From JAODBQ01 sp038213195 (GTDB taxonomy: Bacteria; Actinomycetota; Acidimicrobiia; Acidimicrobiales; Ilumatobacteraceae): DNA of 14,422 nucleotides. This document shows positions 1 through 7,369 of the stretch, in pieces. Each line of letters opens with the position of its first letter. Within the stretch, counting starts at the first letter, position 1. Location of the stretch: the NCBI GenBank assembly GCA_038213195.1, contig JBBQTN010000131.1, positions 1 to 14,422 of the forward strand. Direction: 5' to 3'. A program made the translations under genes and the position numbers. Under the pieces are notes generated by a model. The model worked only from the letters and a program-made list of their open reading frames with translations, searched no databases and was not told the DNA's origin.

Positions 1-208
1 GCTCCGACGGCCCGGCCCCACCGGCCAACTCGCGGGCACCGACAATCAGCGTGCTCCGCGACATCCCCGCCGCCTCCGCCACCCGAGCCTGCCCACCCCG
101 GCCCAGCACCCCCACCAAAGCCGCCGCCACCAAAAGCCGCAGCCGCACATCCAACAACGCAAACGCCGTCGAGAAGAACCCGGCCAGGCCCTCCTCACTC
201 AACTCCAC
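1..208 (-). CDS. ISAzo13 family transposase, N-terminal fragment (partial at window edge)
   Basis: From a GTG at 208 the minus strand encodes VELSEEGLAGFFSTAFALLD, then a helical segment ending in VAEAAGMSRSTLIVGAREL. This is the N-terminal helix-turn-helix layout of ISAzo13-type DDE transposases: a leading helix that in relatives reads roughly 'LSPHLNERQRRLWAAAEA', followed by 'VSRSTI..G..EL'. The catalytic domain is outside the window. The frame is open upstream only to a stop at 238-236, so GTG 208 is the best visible start, though no clear ribosome binding site was seen. Family assignment is from recognition of this pattern and no search was run. Confidence 0.68.
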   Translation of the reverse strand, partial: MELSEEGLAGFFSTAFALLDVRLRLLVAAALVGVLGRGGQARVAEAAGMSRSTLIVGARELAGGAGPSE

Positions 209-249
209 ACACCAAGCATAGACCGCGCGACTAGATCAAGGACGGACCC
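1..249 (-). mobile_element. 5' end of an ISAzo13-type insertion sequence, running off the window
   Basis: The left 249 bases carry the first part of a transposase gene read leftward. The element probably begins at 249, where the minus strand reads GGGTCCGTCC directly after LysR coding sequence. Reading on from the lysR gene, similarity to its intact neighbour stops at this point. The other end lies outside the window, so terminal inverted repeats and a target duplication cannot be checked. The boundary is inferred from the break in lysR homology, not from a matched inverted repeat. Confidence 0.7.
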
Positions 250-960
250 TAAGAGGCTGAACTGCGGTACCAATATCTGGTCGGCTCGTCTCCGTCCGGG
301 TAGTGGTCCGAAGAGCCGACTCCCGGGGTGGGCTCGGTAGGCAATGGTCGTGTCGTATTCCAGCGCGACTCCGCTTCGTGTAGCAGGGTGTCCCTTGCGG
401 GCGATGCAGACAAACTCTTCCTCGTAGACCAGAAAGCTGTCCATGCCAGCGGTGTCGGTGGGGTTGGCGGGTCCGTCTGCGTCGACGGTCGGCTGCGGCA
501 TGATGATGAAGTCGAGCTCACCGCTGTGGAGGGCGCGTTCATCGACCCATTGGAGGTCGACGCACTGGACGGACATGCCTGGTGCCTCGTCGGCGAGCCT
601 GCGGACAAGTGCACCGCCGATGGTCAAGACGATGCTGTCCGCGGTGGCGATGATGAACTGGCGGTTCACGGCGGCGGGGTCGAACGGCGGCGGCGTGAGG
701 ATGGATTCGAGGTCGTTGAGCGCCTGTTCGATGGTGGGCACCAGCTGGTGTGCGAGCGGTGTCAGCTGCATGGTGCGGCCGGATCTGACGAGGAGGTCGT
801 CGCCGAACAGCAGCCGGAGCCGCTTGAGTGCTTCGCTGATCGCGGGCTGACTCATGTGCAGCGCTTGACCCGTGCCCGTGACCGTTCTTCTGCGCAGCAG
901 TTCTCGTAGGATTGGCAGCAGGTTGAGATCGGTCGTGCGCAGGCGGTCGAAAACGGTCAT
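199..960 (-). pseudogene. LysR family regulator (NodD/LinR-like), 3' end cut off by an insertion sequence
   Basis: ATG 960 begins MTVFDRLRTTDLNLLPILRE. The winged-helix N-terminus follows, with a helix-turn-helix at about residues 23-50 (TGTGQALHMSQPAISEALKR), and then a periplasmic-binding-protein-like effector domain. About 237 residues are native. The last native stretch is PQFSLL, and the next 16 residues before the stop at 199 are encoded by the inserted element. The intact neighbour has roughly 66 more residues, so the final strands of the effector domain are missing. Effector response is probably lost, although DNA binding could survive. The start ATG overlaps the stop of the upstream lysR (ATGA at 960-957), suggesting coupled translation before the insertion. 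Confidence 0.85.
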
Positions 961-1850
961 TGACGGAGTTCCTGGATGAGGCTCCTGAACCAGCGGTGCG
1001 TCGGATCGGCATCCTGGGAGCTGCCCCAGAACGCCTTGACATTGACGGTCGGGAAGTCGAACGGTGGCTCGATGATCTCGACGTGCAGCAGTTCTGTGAG
1101 GCGTTCGGCGAGCAGGCGCGGGACCAAGGCAATGGCGTCGGAGCGTTCGACAAGGAAGCCTTGTGGGATGAACTGCGGCATTCGTAGGACGTCGGACCTG
1201 TCGCCCGCGGTTGTGGAGAGGGGGCTGTGCGGGTTGGCGCGGAAGGCGATGGTGGTCAGGCTGGATAGACGCTGCCGAGTCAGTGGCTCGGCGGTTGCAG
1301 GTCCGCCGGCGCGAGCGATGTAGACGAATTCCTCGGTGTAGACGGTGAAGCTGTTGCAGTGGGCGCCGGGGAAGGCCAAGTCGGGCAGGATCACGAGGTC
1401 GAGTTGACCGGAGTCGAGCGAGTGCATGTCCATCCACTGCAGGTCGACGAACTGCACGGTCACTTTCGGCGCGCGCTCGGCGAGGCGCGCCATCAAGCCG
1501 GGCGCGAGGGCGAGGACGATGGTGTCGGCCGTTGCGATCACGAACCGTCGCCGGATGTTACGGACGTCGAGTTCGTACGGCGTGAGCACCGCCTCGATCT
1601 GTCCGAGCACGTTCTCGAGCGGGTCGACCAACGATTTTGCGTAGTTGGTCGGCGTCATCGAGCGCCCGACGCGAACGAGGATCTCGTCACCGAGGAGTCG
1701 GCGGAGCCGCTTGAGCGCGTCGCTCGTGGCGGACTGGCTCATGCCGAGTTGCGCGGCGGCCTTGCTCACGCTGCTGGTGCGGAGCAGTTGGCGCAGGACC
1801 GGTAGGAGGTTGAGGTCGATCGCGCGCAGCTCCGAGGCCTGCCCGAGCAC
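957..1850 (-). CDS. LysR family transcriptional regulator, NodD/LinR-like
   Basis: An intact LysR protein of 297 residues with the family signature IDLNLLPVLRQLL at residues 11-23, a helix-turn-helix at about 27-52 (VSKAAAQLGMSQSATSDALK), and an effector-binding domain from about 95 to the end. The pattern matches the NodD/NahR/LinR branch, which activates aromatic catabolic or symbiosis genes through ATC-N9-GAT boxes. GTG 1850 is chosen because it places the signature at the same distance from the start as in the tandem paralogue. The frame stays open to a GTG at 2048, but that extension has no LysR character. It probably controls the leftward catabolic operon just upstream. The spacing to that operon (435 bases) suggests its own promoter. 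The start codon is the least certain part. Confidence 0.85.
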   Translation of the reverse strand: MLGQASELRAIDLNLLPVLRQLLRTSSVSKAAAQLGMSQSATSDALKRLRRLLGDEILVRVGRSMTPTNYAKSLVDPLENVLGQIEAVLTPYELDVRNIRRRFVIATADTIVLALAPGLMARLAERAPKVTVQFVDLQWMDMHSLDSGQLDLVILPDLAFPGAHCNSFTVYTEEFVYIARAGGPATAEPLTRQRLSSLTTIAFRANPHSPLSTTAGDRSDVLRMPQFIPQGFLVERSDAIALVPRLLAERLTELLHVEIIEPPFDFPTVNVKAFWGSSQDADPTHRWFRSLIQELRQ

Positions 1851-2086
1851 CCTGCCGCGATCTGTGTCGTTCAACGACGAGACCAGTGCACGATCATCGG
1901 GCGGAGCTTCCCACGGATTCGCTGGAGGCAGAATGCCACCACCGGTTGCCTCACGAAGCGCGAACCATGGCGGGGCGGAGACGCGGGGCCGTGCAAAGGA
2001 GCGCGGCCAGCTGCTCGTGAACGGGCATTCTTGCTGCGGCTCCTCCACAGCACAGCGAGCAATGCGCGCACGGGGACAGGCAGCGA

Positions 2087-2126
2087 CAGCGAATCACCAT
2101 CAGACCGCAGGCGGTCCGATTCGCTG
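2087..2126 (-). terminator. Long interrupted stem-loop after the monooxygenase gene
   Basis: Outer arms CAGCGAATC (2087-2095) and GATTCGCTG (2118-2126) pair perfectly over 9 bases. Inner arms GACCG and CGGTC pair inside them, with a 7-base bulge (ACCATCA) on one side. The structure lies about 160 bases past the stop of the monooxygenase gene, between the operon and lysR. No T-run follows on the minus strand, so a classical intrinsic terminator is not shown. A transcript-end or RNA-stability element fits best. Apart from this hairpin, nothing is recognised in 1851-2285. Confidence 0.4.
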
Positions 2127-2285
2127 AGCCGAGTTCGTGCGAGGGACGGGCTCGCGCCGATGGCCGGCGCCGCCCATAGGCGATGCTCACTGCGTTCGTC
2201 ACGCATGAGGGAGACGCATGTGGAGGGCGTGTGGCCAGCTCTGTGAGGGTGGTTCTGTGGGTCGTGCCACCATCGGTGCAGCTCG

Positions 2286-3554
2286 CTAGCCGTGGTAGAG
2301 GAGCGAGCCCATCGCCGCGGGTGAGAACTCTGGTGCGGGGAGCCCGAGCAGATCCTCGACGTACACGGCGGCGAACGCCTCGCGTTGCGCCGTGGGGTGG
2401 TTCCGCATGGCGAGAAGATCCCGGAAGAAGCGCTGCACTGGGCGGTCGCGGTCGATCACGTTCCCTCCTCCCATCTCGATGATCGCCGAGACGGCGTCGA
2501 ACGCTGTTGCGGTGGTGTCGGCAGCTTCGAAGCGGGCGCGCTTGCGGAAGCGGATGTCGGACTCGCCGCCTGCGCACGCCCGATCGAAGTCTTCGCGCCA
2601 CCGCCGTGGCAGCCGCTCGCGCAGCAGGTCGATCGAGTTCAGCGCGTTCGCCGCTCGGAGGTGCAGGTACGGGTTCTGCGCTGCGGCCATGCCCGAGACG
2701 GCCGACACCCTGGACCGTGTGGTGTTCATGAACGCGTCCACTGCGCCGATCGCTGCACCCGTCGCGACGGCGGCGATGGTGTTGTAGAACATCGACAGCC
2801 ACGACAACTTGTAGAGGGCGCGGTCGTTGATCTCGAAGCCGCGTTCAGTCCGCTGGAAGGCGTCGATGACGCGATGGGTCCGGTGATCCGGAACGACGGC
2901 GTTCACCAACGTGATCGTGCGACTTCCCGACCCCGTGAGCCCGACGACGTTCCAGCTGTCCGGGTCGATCGAGTAGTCGCTCTTGGGCACCACGAAGCTG
3001 CGGGCCTCCGTCCCGTAGGCGCCGTCGGTGACGACACCTCCGAGGATCACCCAGTCGGCGCCATCGATCCCGCTGCAGAACGCCCACGAGCCGTTGAGCA
3101 CGAAGCCACCATCGACCGATGTCACCTTGCCGGTCGGCGCATAGGAGCTGGCGATGCCCCGGTCGGTGGAGGCGCCCCAGATCTCTTCCTGCACGCGCTT
3201 GTCCATGAGGGCGATCTGCCACGCGTGGACGCCGTAGAAGCCGCCGACCCACGCCGACGATGGGCACGCTGATCCGAGCAGGATGAGGCACTCGAAGAAC
3301 GACGCCGGGTCGATCTCCAGGCCACCAAACTGTCGAGGGACAAAGCATCTGAACAGGCCGGCGTCGGACATCTCGCGCAACGACGCCTCGGCAACACGCT
3401 GCAGCGATTCGGTTTCCTCGACGCGTGCGGCAATGCTTGGCAGCAACGCTTCGATCCGGCCGACCAGGGCGCGGCCTTCGGCATAGCAACGATCGCTGTA
3501 GCTGGTGTCGTCGTCAGCGGCGGCGCGATCGATGAGGGAGAGTGTTTGCGACAC
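2286..3554 (-). CDS. Group D flavin-dependent monooxygenase (HsaA / acyl-CoA dehydrogenase fold)
   Basis: A 422-residue protein with the acyl-CoA dehydrogenase fold used by two-component aromatic hydroxylases such as HsaA and HpaB-like oxygenases. Visible landmarks are FVPRQFGGLEIDPASFF (71-87), GSWAFCSGIDGADWVILGG (155-173, typical of the HsaA type), WNVVGLTGSGSRTI (201-214), and a C-terminal GGGNVIDRDRPVQRFFRDL followed by a conserved-looking His at 386. It would hydroxylate an aromatic or related ring using O2 and reduced flavin from a separate reductase, and no reductase is encoded here. GTG 3554 is supported by GGAGAA six bases upstream. It is the last gene of the operon, 56 bases after the VOC gene. 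True acyl-CoA dehydrogenase activity is less likely, because the usual catalytic Glu context is not evident. Confidence 0.85.
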   Translation of the reverse strand: MSQTLSLIDRAAADDDTSYSDRCYAEGRALVGRIEALLPSIAARVEETESLQRVAEASLREMSDAGLFRCFVPRQFGGLEIDPASFFECLILLGSACPSSAWVGGFYGVHAWQIALMDKRVQEEIWGASTDRGIASSYAPTGKVTSVDGGFVLNGSWAFCSGIDGADWVILGGVVTDGAYGTEARSFVVPKSDYSIDPDSWNVVGLTGSGSRTITLVNAVVPDHRTHRVIDAFQRTERGFEINDRALYKLSWLSMFYNTIAAVATGAAIGAVDAFMNTTRSRVSAVSGMAAAQNPYLHLRAANALNSIDLLRERLPRRWREDFDRACAGGESDIRFRKRARFEAADTTATAFDAVSAIIEMGGGNVIDRDRPVQRFFRDLLAMRNHPTAQREAFAAVYVEDLLGLPAPEFSPAAMGSLLYHG

Positions 3555-3610
3555 TGGATGTTCTCCGTTTCTGACCCGGTCGCCAACGACCGGGTCCTTG
3601 AGTTGTGGGT

Positions 3611-4201
3611 TCAGGCGAGGGCGAGCGCGAGGCCGGCTGCGGGCGCGGTCTGATCGGACCGGAGGACGAGCTCGAGCAGCGGCTTGCCGGCCTTCATCGC
3701 AGCCAGCAGCTCCTCGGGGTCGAATGGATCCCCGACGGGGTTGGCCGCGAACTGCGGCCCGGCCATGAACGCGTTGGACGCCTCGGCGTCGAGGACGTCG
3801 ACTTGGAACTCCATCGAGTTGCCGTCGGGATCGGCGTAGTACAGCGACAACGTCAACCCGTGTCGGATCGGTGCCAGCGGCACGACACCCATATCCTTCA
3901 GTCGCTCGTAGACCGCCATGAGGTCCTCGAGGGTGTCCCAGGTGTAGGCCACGTGGTGCACGCCGGCCCCGGTGCGGTTCAGCGAAGCGTTTTCGGGGCC
4001 TCCGCGACCGGTCTCATCGTCGGGCGCGGGACCGAGGTTCACGAACGCGATGCGGTGGTGCTCCTCGTCGTAGGCGAGGAAGGCGAGTCGGTCGTCGCGG
4101 TGCTGCACCTTGCACTCCAGGACCTTGGTGTACCAGTCAACCATCTCGTCGAGGTGGTGCGTCCGGTAGACGATGTGGGCGAACTTCGTGGGCGATGCCA
4201 T
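3611..4201 (-). CDS. One-domain VOC protein, extradiol dioxygenase-like
   Basis: A 196-residue protein made of one pair of beta-alpha-beta-beta-beta modules. FAHIVYRTHHLDEMVDWYTK (7-26) starts the first and GVHHVAYTWDTLEDL (80-94) the second. The likely metal ligands are His9, His83 (or His82) and Glu131 in PDGNSMEF. RHGLTLSLYYADPDG (113-127) resembles the active-site His/Tyr strand of type I extradiol dioxygenases. Two-domain extradiol enzymes are about 290 residues, so this is the short form. ATG 4201 has AAAAGGA nine bases upstream. It lies 31 bases after the ThDP gene and 56 before the monooxygenase gene. Ring cleavage is inferred from context; glyoxalase-like or isomerase chemistry remains possible. 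Confidence 0.85.
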   Translation of the reverse strand: MASPTKFAHIVYRTHHLDEMVDWYTKVLECKVQHRDDRLAFLAYDEEHHRIAFVNLGPAPDDETGRGGPENASLNRTGAGVHHVAYTWDTLEDLMAVYERLKDMGVVPLAPIRHGLTLSLYYADPDGNSMEFQVDVLDAEASNAFMAGPQFAANPVGDPFDPEELLAAMKAGKPLLELVLRSDQTAPAAGLALALA

Positions 4202-4232
4202 GTCGTGGTGTCCTTTTCTTGGTGTTCGGGAG

Positions 4233-5966
4233 TCAGCTACAGATGACGTTGATGACGGCTTGACGGCCTTGCCTCACCGCGTGCAGGCCGCGGCGCAGTG
4301 CGGGCTCGAGGTCGGCACGGTCCGCGACGCGCTCGCCGAGCCCGCCCGACGCTGCGACGTACGCCTCGAACTCGGGTGCCGGCGACAAGTCGGAGAGCGA
4401 ATGGCGATCTCGGCGCGCCAGGTACCCGTCCGGGTAGACCATCTTCGCGGTGGCGTCGACGGCGTTCCAGCGGGCGTTGTTACACACCACCGTCAGCACC
4501 GCCAGGCGGTGCTTGCGGCTCGCGTGGTGGCACGCAGCCGGGTTGGAGAACAGGTACGTACCGTCGCCCATGACGGCGACCATGGTCCGGTCGGGTGCCT
4601 CGACTTTGGCGCCGATCGCCGCGGGCAGCGCCCAGCCGAGCCCGCCGGTTGCCGGCAGGTAGAAGTACGAGCGAGGTGCGTGCGGCGCGATGTACTCCCG
4701 CAGCACCGAGTACTCGTTGAACAAGGTGCAACTGTCGTCGAGAACGTCGGCGAGCACGGCGCTCAGGAAGCTCGTCGTGATCGGGCCCGGGCGCGTCAGC
4801 TCGGTCTGGCGCCGGAGTTCGGTCGAATCCCGCACATTGGCAGCAGCGGCGGCCAGTTGCGCCCAGCGGCCCGGGTCGATTCGTTCCCGTCGTGCCTCGA
4901 GAGCGGGGACGAGGGCGCGGAGCAGCGCTGTTGGCGTGGCCGTGATGGCGAGGTCGCGTCGGTGGCTGCGAATCGGGTACCGCGAGAAGTCCGCATCTGC
5001 GCCGCACTGGGCGACGAACGCCCCCGGTGATGGCCCACCGAACTCCGGGATCCACGGGACATCGCTGTCGATAAAGCACAAGACGTCCGCATCACGCAGC
5101 ACGTGCCCCATTGCGTAACCGAGATGCAGGGAGTGGTCCGACGGCAGGTTGAGGTAACGCGCCTGCTCTTCGACGTAGCCGATCGCGAACCGATCGCACA
5201 GCGCCGACAGCACCGCAACCGTGTCCGGCTCCGCGCCGCTCGCCATCGACGAGATGACCGGCATCCGCGCCTCCACCAGGGCATCCGCGAGCCGATCGAC
5301 AGCGGACGGATCCGGGTGCGGCGCCGTCGCCGGGCGGACCGCGCAGCTCTCGGGTGGGGCCGAAACCTCGGCGGCGCCGGCGAGCACCTCGCGTGGCAGG
5401 GTCAGGTACACAGGCCCGCGAGGCTCAGTCATCGCCAGCGTCAACGCCCGATCGACGACGTCATCGACACCAACCGGACCCCGCAGCTCGTAGTCCCACT
5501 TCACCGCCTCCCGAACCAGGCCGGCCTGATCGAACATCTCCTGCGCCCAAGCGACACGCGTGTTGCGCGACCCGCGCCGCCCAGCCTCGTAGATCGGCGT
5601 CCGCCCCGCAGCGATCAGGATCGGGACGCGCTCCGCGGCGGCGTTGAGCGCGGCACACGCCGCGTTCGCGGTGCCCACGCTGACGTGGAACATGACGGCC
5701 TGCGCCAAACCGCTCATCAGGTAGGCGCCATGAGCCATGCCCATCGCCAGGTTCTCGTGAGCGGCGACGATCGGGCGCGGCAGCGGCGCAGTCTCGCCCA
5801 GCCTTGCGTACGCCTCCAGAAGCGGCGCGAAGTCGGTACCCGAGTTGACGTAGAAGTTCTCGACGCCACGCGAGCGGAGCAGCAGTAGGAACATCTCCGC
5901 GACGGTCGCCACGTTGATGTCGTCTTCAGCCATTCGCGGCCGTTGCTCCAATGGAATCACAGTCAT
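4233..5966 (-). CDS. Thiamine diphosphate-dependent enzyme (acetolactate synthase / benzoylformate decarboxylase superfamily)
   Basis: A 577-residue protein with the three-domain layout of the family: the pyrimidine-binding domain (about 18-190) with the cofactor-activating Glu71 in AAHENLAMGMAHG, a central domain (about 218-355), and the diphosphate-binding domain (about 395-570). The last domain has the ThDP/Mg motif starting GDGT (467-470) and ending CNN (495-497). ThDP enzymes make or break C-C bonds next to a carbonyl, for example by decarboxylating 2-oxo acids or cleaving 1,2-diketones. ATG 5966 is preferred because GGGGAAGAAG precedes it; ATG 5933 and the upstream GTG/ATG options lack this. 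It is first in the operon, ahead of the VOC and monooxygenase genes. The substrate cannot be read from sequence. Housekeeping acetolactate synthase is unlikely, given this context and no small subunit. Confidence 0.87.
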   Translation of the reverse strand: MTVIPLEQRPRMAEDDINVATVAEMFLLLLRSRGVENFYVNSGTDFAPLLEAYARLGETAPLPRPIVAAHENLAMGMAHGAYLMSGLAQAVMFHVSVGTANAACAALNAAAERVPILIAAGRTPIYEAGRRGSRNTRVAWAQEMFDQAGLVREAVKWDYELRGPVGVDDVVDRALTLAMTEPRGPVYLTLPREVLAGAAEVSAPPESCAVRPATAPHPDPSAVDRLADALVEARMPVISSMASGAEPDTVAVLSALCDRFAIGYVEEQARYLNLPSDHSLHLGYAMGHVLRDADVLCFIDSDVPWIPEFGGPSPGAFVAQCGADADFSRYPIRSHRRDLAITATPTALLRALVPALEARRERIDPGRWAQLAAAAANVRDSTELRRQTELTRPGPITTSFLSAVLADVLDDSCTLFNEYSVLREYIAPHAPRSYFYLPATGGLGWALPAAIGAKVEAPDRTMVAVMGDGTYLFSNPAACHHASRKHRLAVLTVVCNNARWNAVDATAKMVYPDGYLARRDRHSLSDLSPAPEFEAYVAASGGLGERVADRADLEPALRRGLHAVRQGRQAVINVICS

Positions 5967-6040
5967 CGTCTTCTTCCCCGACCTCGTTGGCCTCGGAGCG
6001 GCGTCGCTCCCCCGCCACCAGGATCTGCGATCGGCCACCA

Positions 6041-6067
6041 TCCATCAACCCGGAGATTCCTGATGGA
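6041..6067. promoter_or_regulatory. Inverted repeat TCCATCA-N13-TGATGGA upstream of the operon
   Basis: Perfect 7-base arms at 6041-6047 and 6061-6067 lie about 75-100 bases upstream of the ThDP gene start. The site sits between the nod-box-like sequence at 6070-6088 and the gene, where a second LysR contact (activation site) would be expected. It may form an extended regulator footprint with that box. Confidence 0.4.
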
Positions 6068-6069
6068 AG

Positions 6070-6088
6070 GCATCGATCGCGTTGATGC
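6070..6088. promoter_or_regulatory. Nod-box-like LysR binding site (GCATC-N9-GATGC)
   Basis: The dyad GCATC (6070-6074), nine bases, then GATGC (6084-6088) contains both ATC-N9-GAT and T-N11-A, the recognition patterns known for NodD-type LysR regulators. It lies 104-122 bases upstream of the first codon of the operon, a normal distance for the recognition site of this class. The two LysR genes at the far end of the same cluster are of the NodD/LinR type. Confidence 0.5.
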
Positions 6089-6411
6089 TCAGACCGGGAG
6101 GACGCCCGCCCGGTCGTTGTCACAGCCCGGTCGTTGTCACAAGGGAGCGGCGGATCACCTTCGCTCAGACAGGCCTGCTCGTCCGAGGCGGTGGCGGACG
6201 CGCGCAGCGGCCCCGTCGCGAGGATGTCGCGATGCTCGCCGGGATCGGGGTCGAGTACTACATCCAACTCGAGCACGGCACCGTTCTGGGCATCTCCGAT
6301 GACGTCGTCGACGCCATTGCGCGAGCGCTTCACCTCTACGACCCGGAACGCAACCACCTGGTCGACCTCGTCCACGCGGCCAGACGACTCTCCGCCGCGA
6401 CCGGCCGGTGA
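6082..6411 (+). pseudogene. MmyB-like helix-turn-helix regulator, N-terminal remnant
   Basis: The frame encodes 109 residues. From about residue 20 (6139) it reads as the XRE-type DNA-binding domain of MmyB-like regulators: RERRITFAQTGL, then PRREDVAMLAGIGVEYYIQL (44-63), GISDDVVDAIARALHLYDPE and NHLVDLVHAA. Intact members have 'GLRREEVALLAGVS.YY.RLE.G' and run to about 280 residues with a C-terminal ligand domain. Here a stop falls right after the DNA-binding domain, and no continuation was found in the other frames downstream. The first ~19 residues are encoded largely by a tandem repeat and do not resemble the family. A functional short DNA-binding protein cannot be excluded, but a relic is more likely. 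Confidence 0.7.
6108..6141. repeat. Perfect 17-base tandem duplication
   Basis: GCCCGGTCGTTGTCACA occurs twice back to back (6108-6124 and 6125-6141). It lies in the divergent gap between the ThDP operon and the MmyB-like remnant, at the apparent N-terminal edge of that remnant. Because 17 is not a multiple of 3, such a duplication shifts the frame and may have helped break the gene. A pair of operator sites is the other reading. Confidence 0.8.
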
Positions 6412-6905
6412 CTTGGATTCGCATCGAGGAGACTGCCTGGGAGGTGCTGCAAGGGCGCTCCGACCCCCGATGCGGGACCACGCGCTCTCGTGGTCGCGAC
6501 CTGCTGGACGCACGTGGATCGAGGCAAATTCGTCGGCTTCGGATCACCGTCGTGAGACGGCGCTGGCGAGGTCCTGATGTCGGTGAGCTCCGAACCGCAG
6601 CGCGCAGCCCCGCCCGATCATCTCCGCCCCCTCTCCAGCCCGATTCCACCATATGCCACCGTCTGCTCGGCGGTGATGGGGTGCCCTTCCCCGGGCGTCC
6701 GTTCCATCGAGGCCTTCGGCGAAACCGACCAAGACCCCGCCAACTATCCCGGTCGAGGGCGCTCCCGACAATAAGCGAACCAGTCGCGACGCAACGTTCC
6801 CAGTACGAGGACGAGTTCGACGCTCCTCGTGGGACGGCTGGCTCTCAGCTCAGTCGAACCGATCAGTCGGACCACGACTTCGACGATCGTTGTCTGTTCC
6901 GTTGA

Positions 6906-7082
6906 GTCCGCCTTCCCCGACCAGGCGGGAAGTTGTGCGCCGGCGTTCAGGGTGTGAAGGAGCTCGTGCGGAAACACGGGAGCCAGTGCGACCCCTACGA
7001 CTCGGTGGCGCAGATCGACAACGCAGTCGCCAATGCGACCTGGTTCTTCCGCACCCACCTGACCGAGCGACAAGCCGCCTGA
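6906..7082 (+). pseudogene. Short coding-looking C-terminal relic of an unidentified protein
   Basis: This frame opens after a TGA at 6903-6905 and ends at TGA 7080-7082. It encodes GKLCAGVQGVKELVRKHGSQ followed by CDPYDSVAQIDNAVANATWF and FRTHLTERQAA. Codon third positions are mostly G or C and the peptide looks like a real amphipathic C-terminus. No ribosome binding site or start is apparent, and I do not recognise the family. It is most likely the tail of a deleted gene; a small intact protein from GTG 6954 (42 residues) is possible but unsupported. Confidence 0.35.
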
Positions 7083-7369
7083 ACGTGTCCCGGTGTGGTG
7101 CCTACCTGGTCCGGCCTCCGGCATTGACGCAGCGAGAGCCATGACCCTGAAGAACCCACACACCTGGAGGAGCCGGGGACAGTTCGTTGAGGTGCGCAGG
7201 AGTGACCTCACCCCCGACGACGCCGCGTTGCTGACGCACGACGCCATCCGTCCTGTCGCCGGGCTCCGCCGAGATCAAGTCGTCGCGGACGTCACGACCA
7301 GCGACGACTACTACCCGCGTCGAACAGGGGCGTGGCGGGTTGGTGGTAAGCGTCGGCGCACCGAAGGCT

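Noticed and set aside
1851..2048. Longer N-terminus for the intact LysR (GTG 2048)
   Set aside because: The added ~66 residues have no LysR character, and the paralogue begins ten residues before the DLNLL signature, which favours GTG 1850.
1951..2802. Minus-strand open frame overlapping the monooxygenase 3' end and the gap before lysR
   Set aside because: Out of frame with the monooxygenase, Arg-rich and without motifs; the intergenic part carries a hairpin rather than a gene.
2385..3272. Open frame on the plus strand across the monooxygenase gene
   Set aside because: Antisense by-product of GC-rich codons; the minus-strand protein has clear family motifs along its full length.
4173..5030. 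Open frame on the plus strand across the ThDP gene
   Set aside because: No protein family features, and it lies opposite a well-supported gene with Glu71 and the GDG...NN motif.
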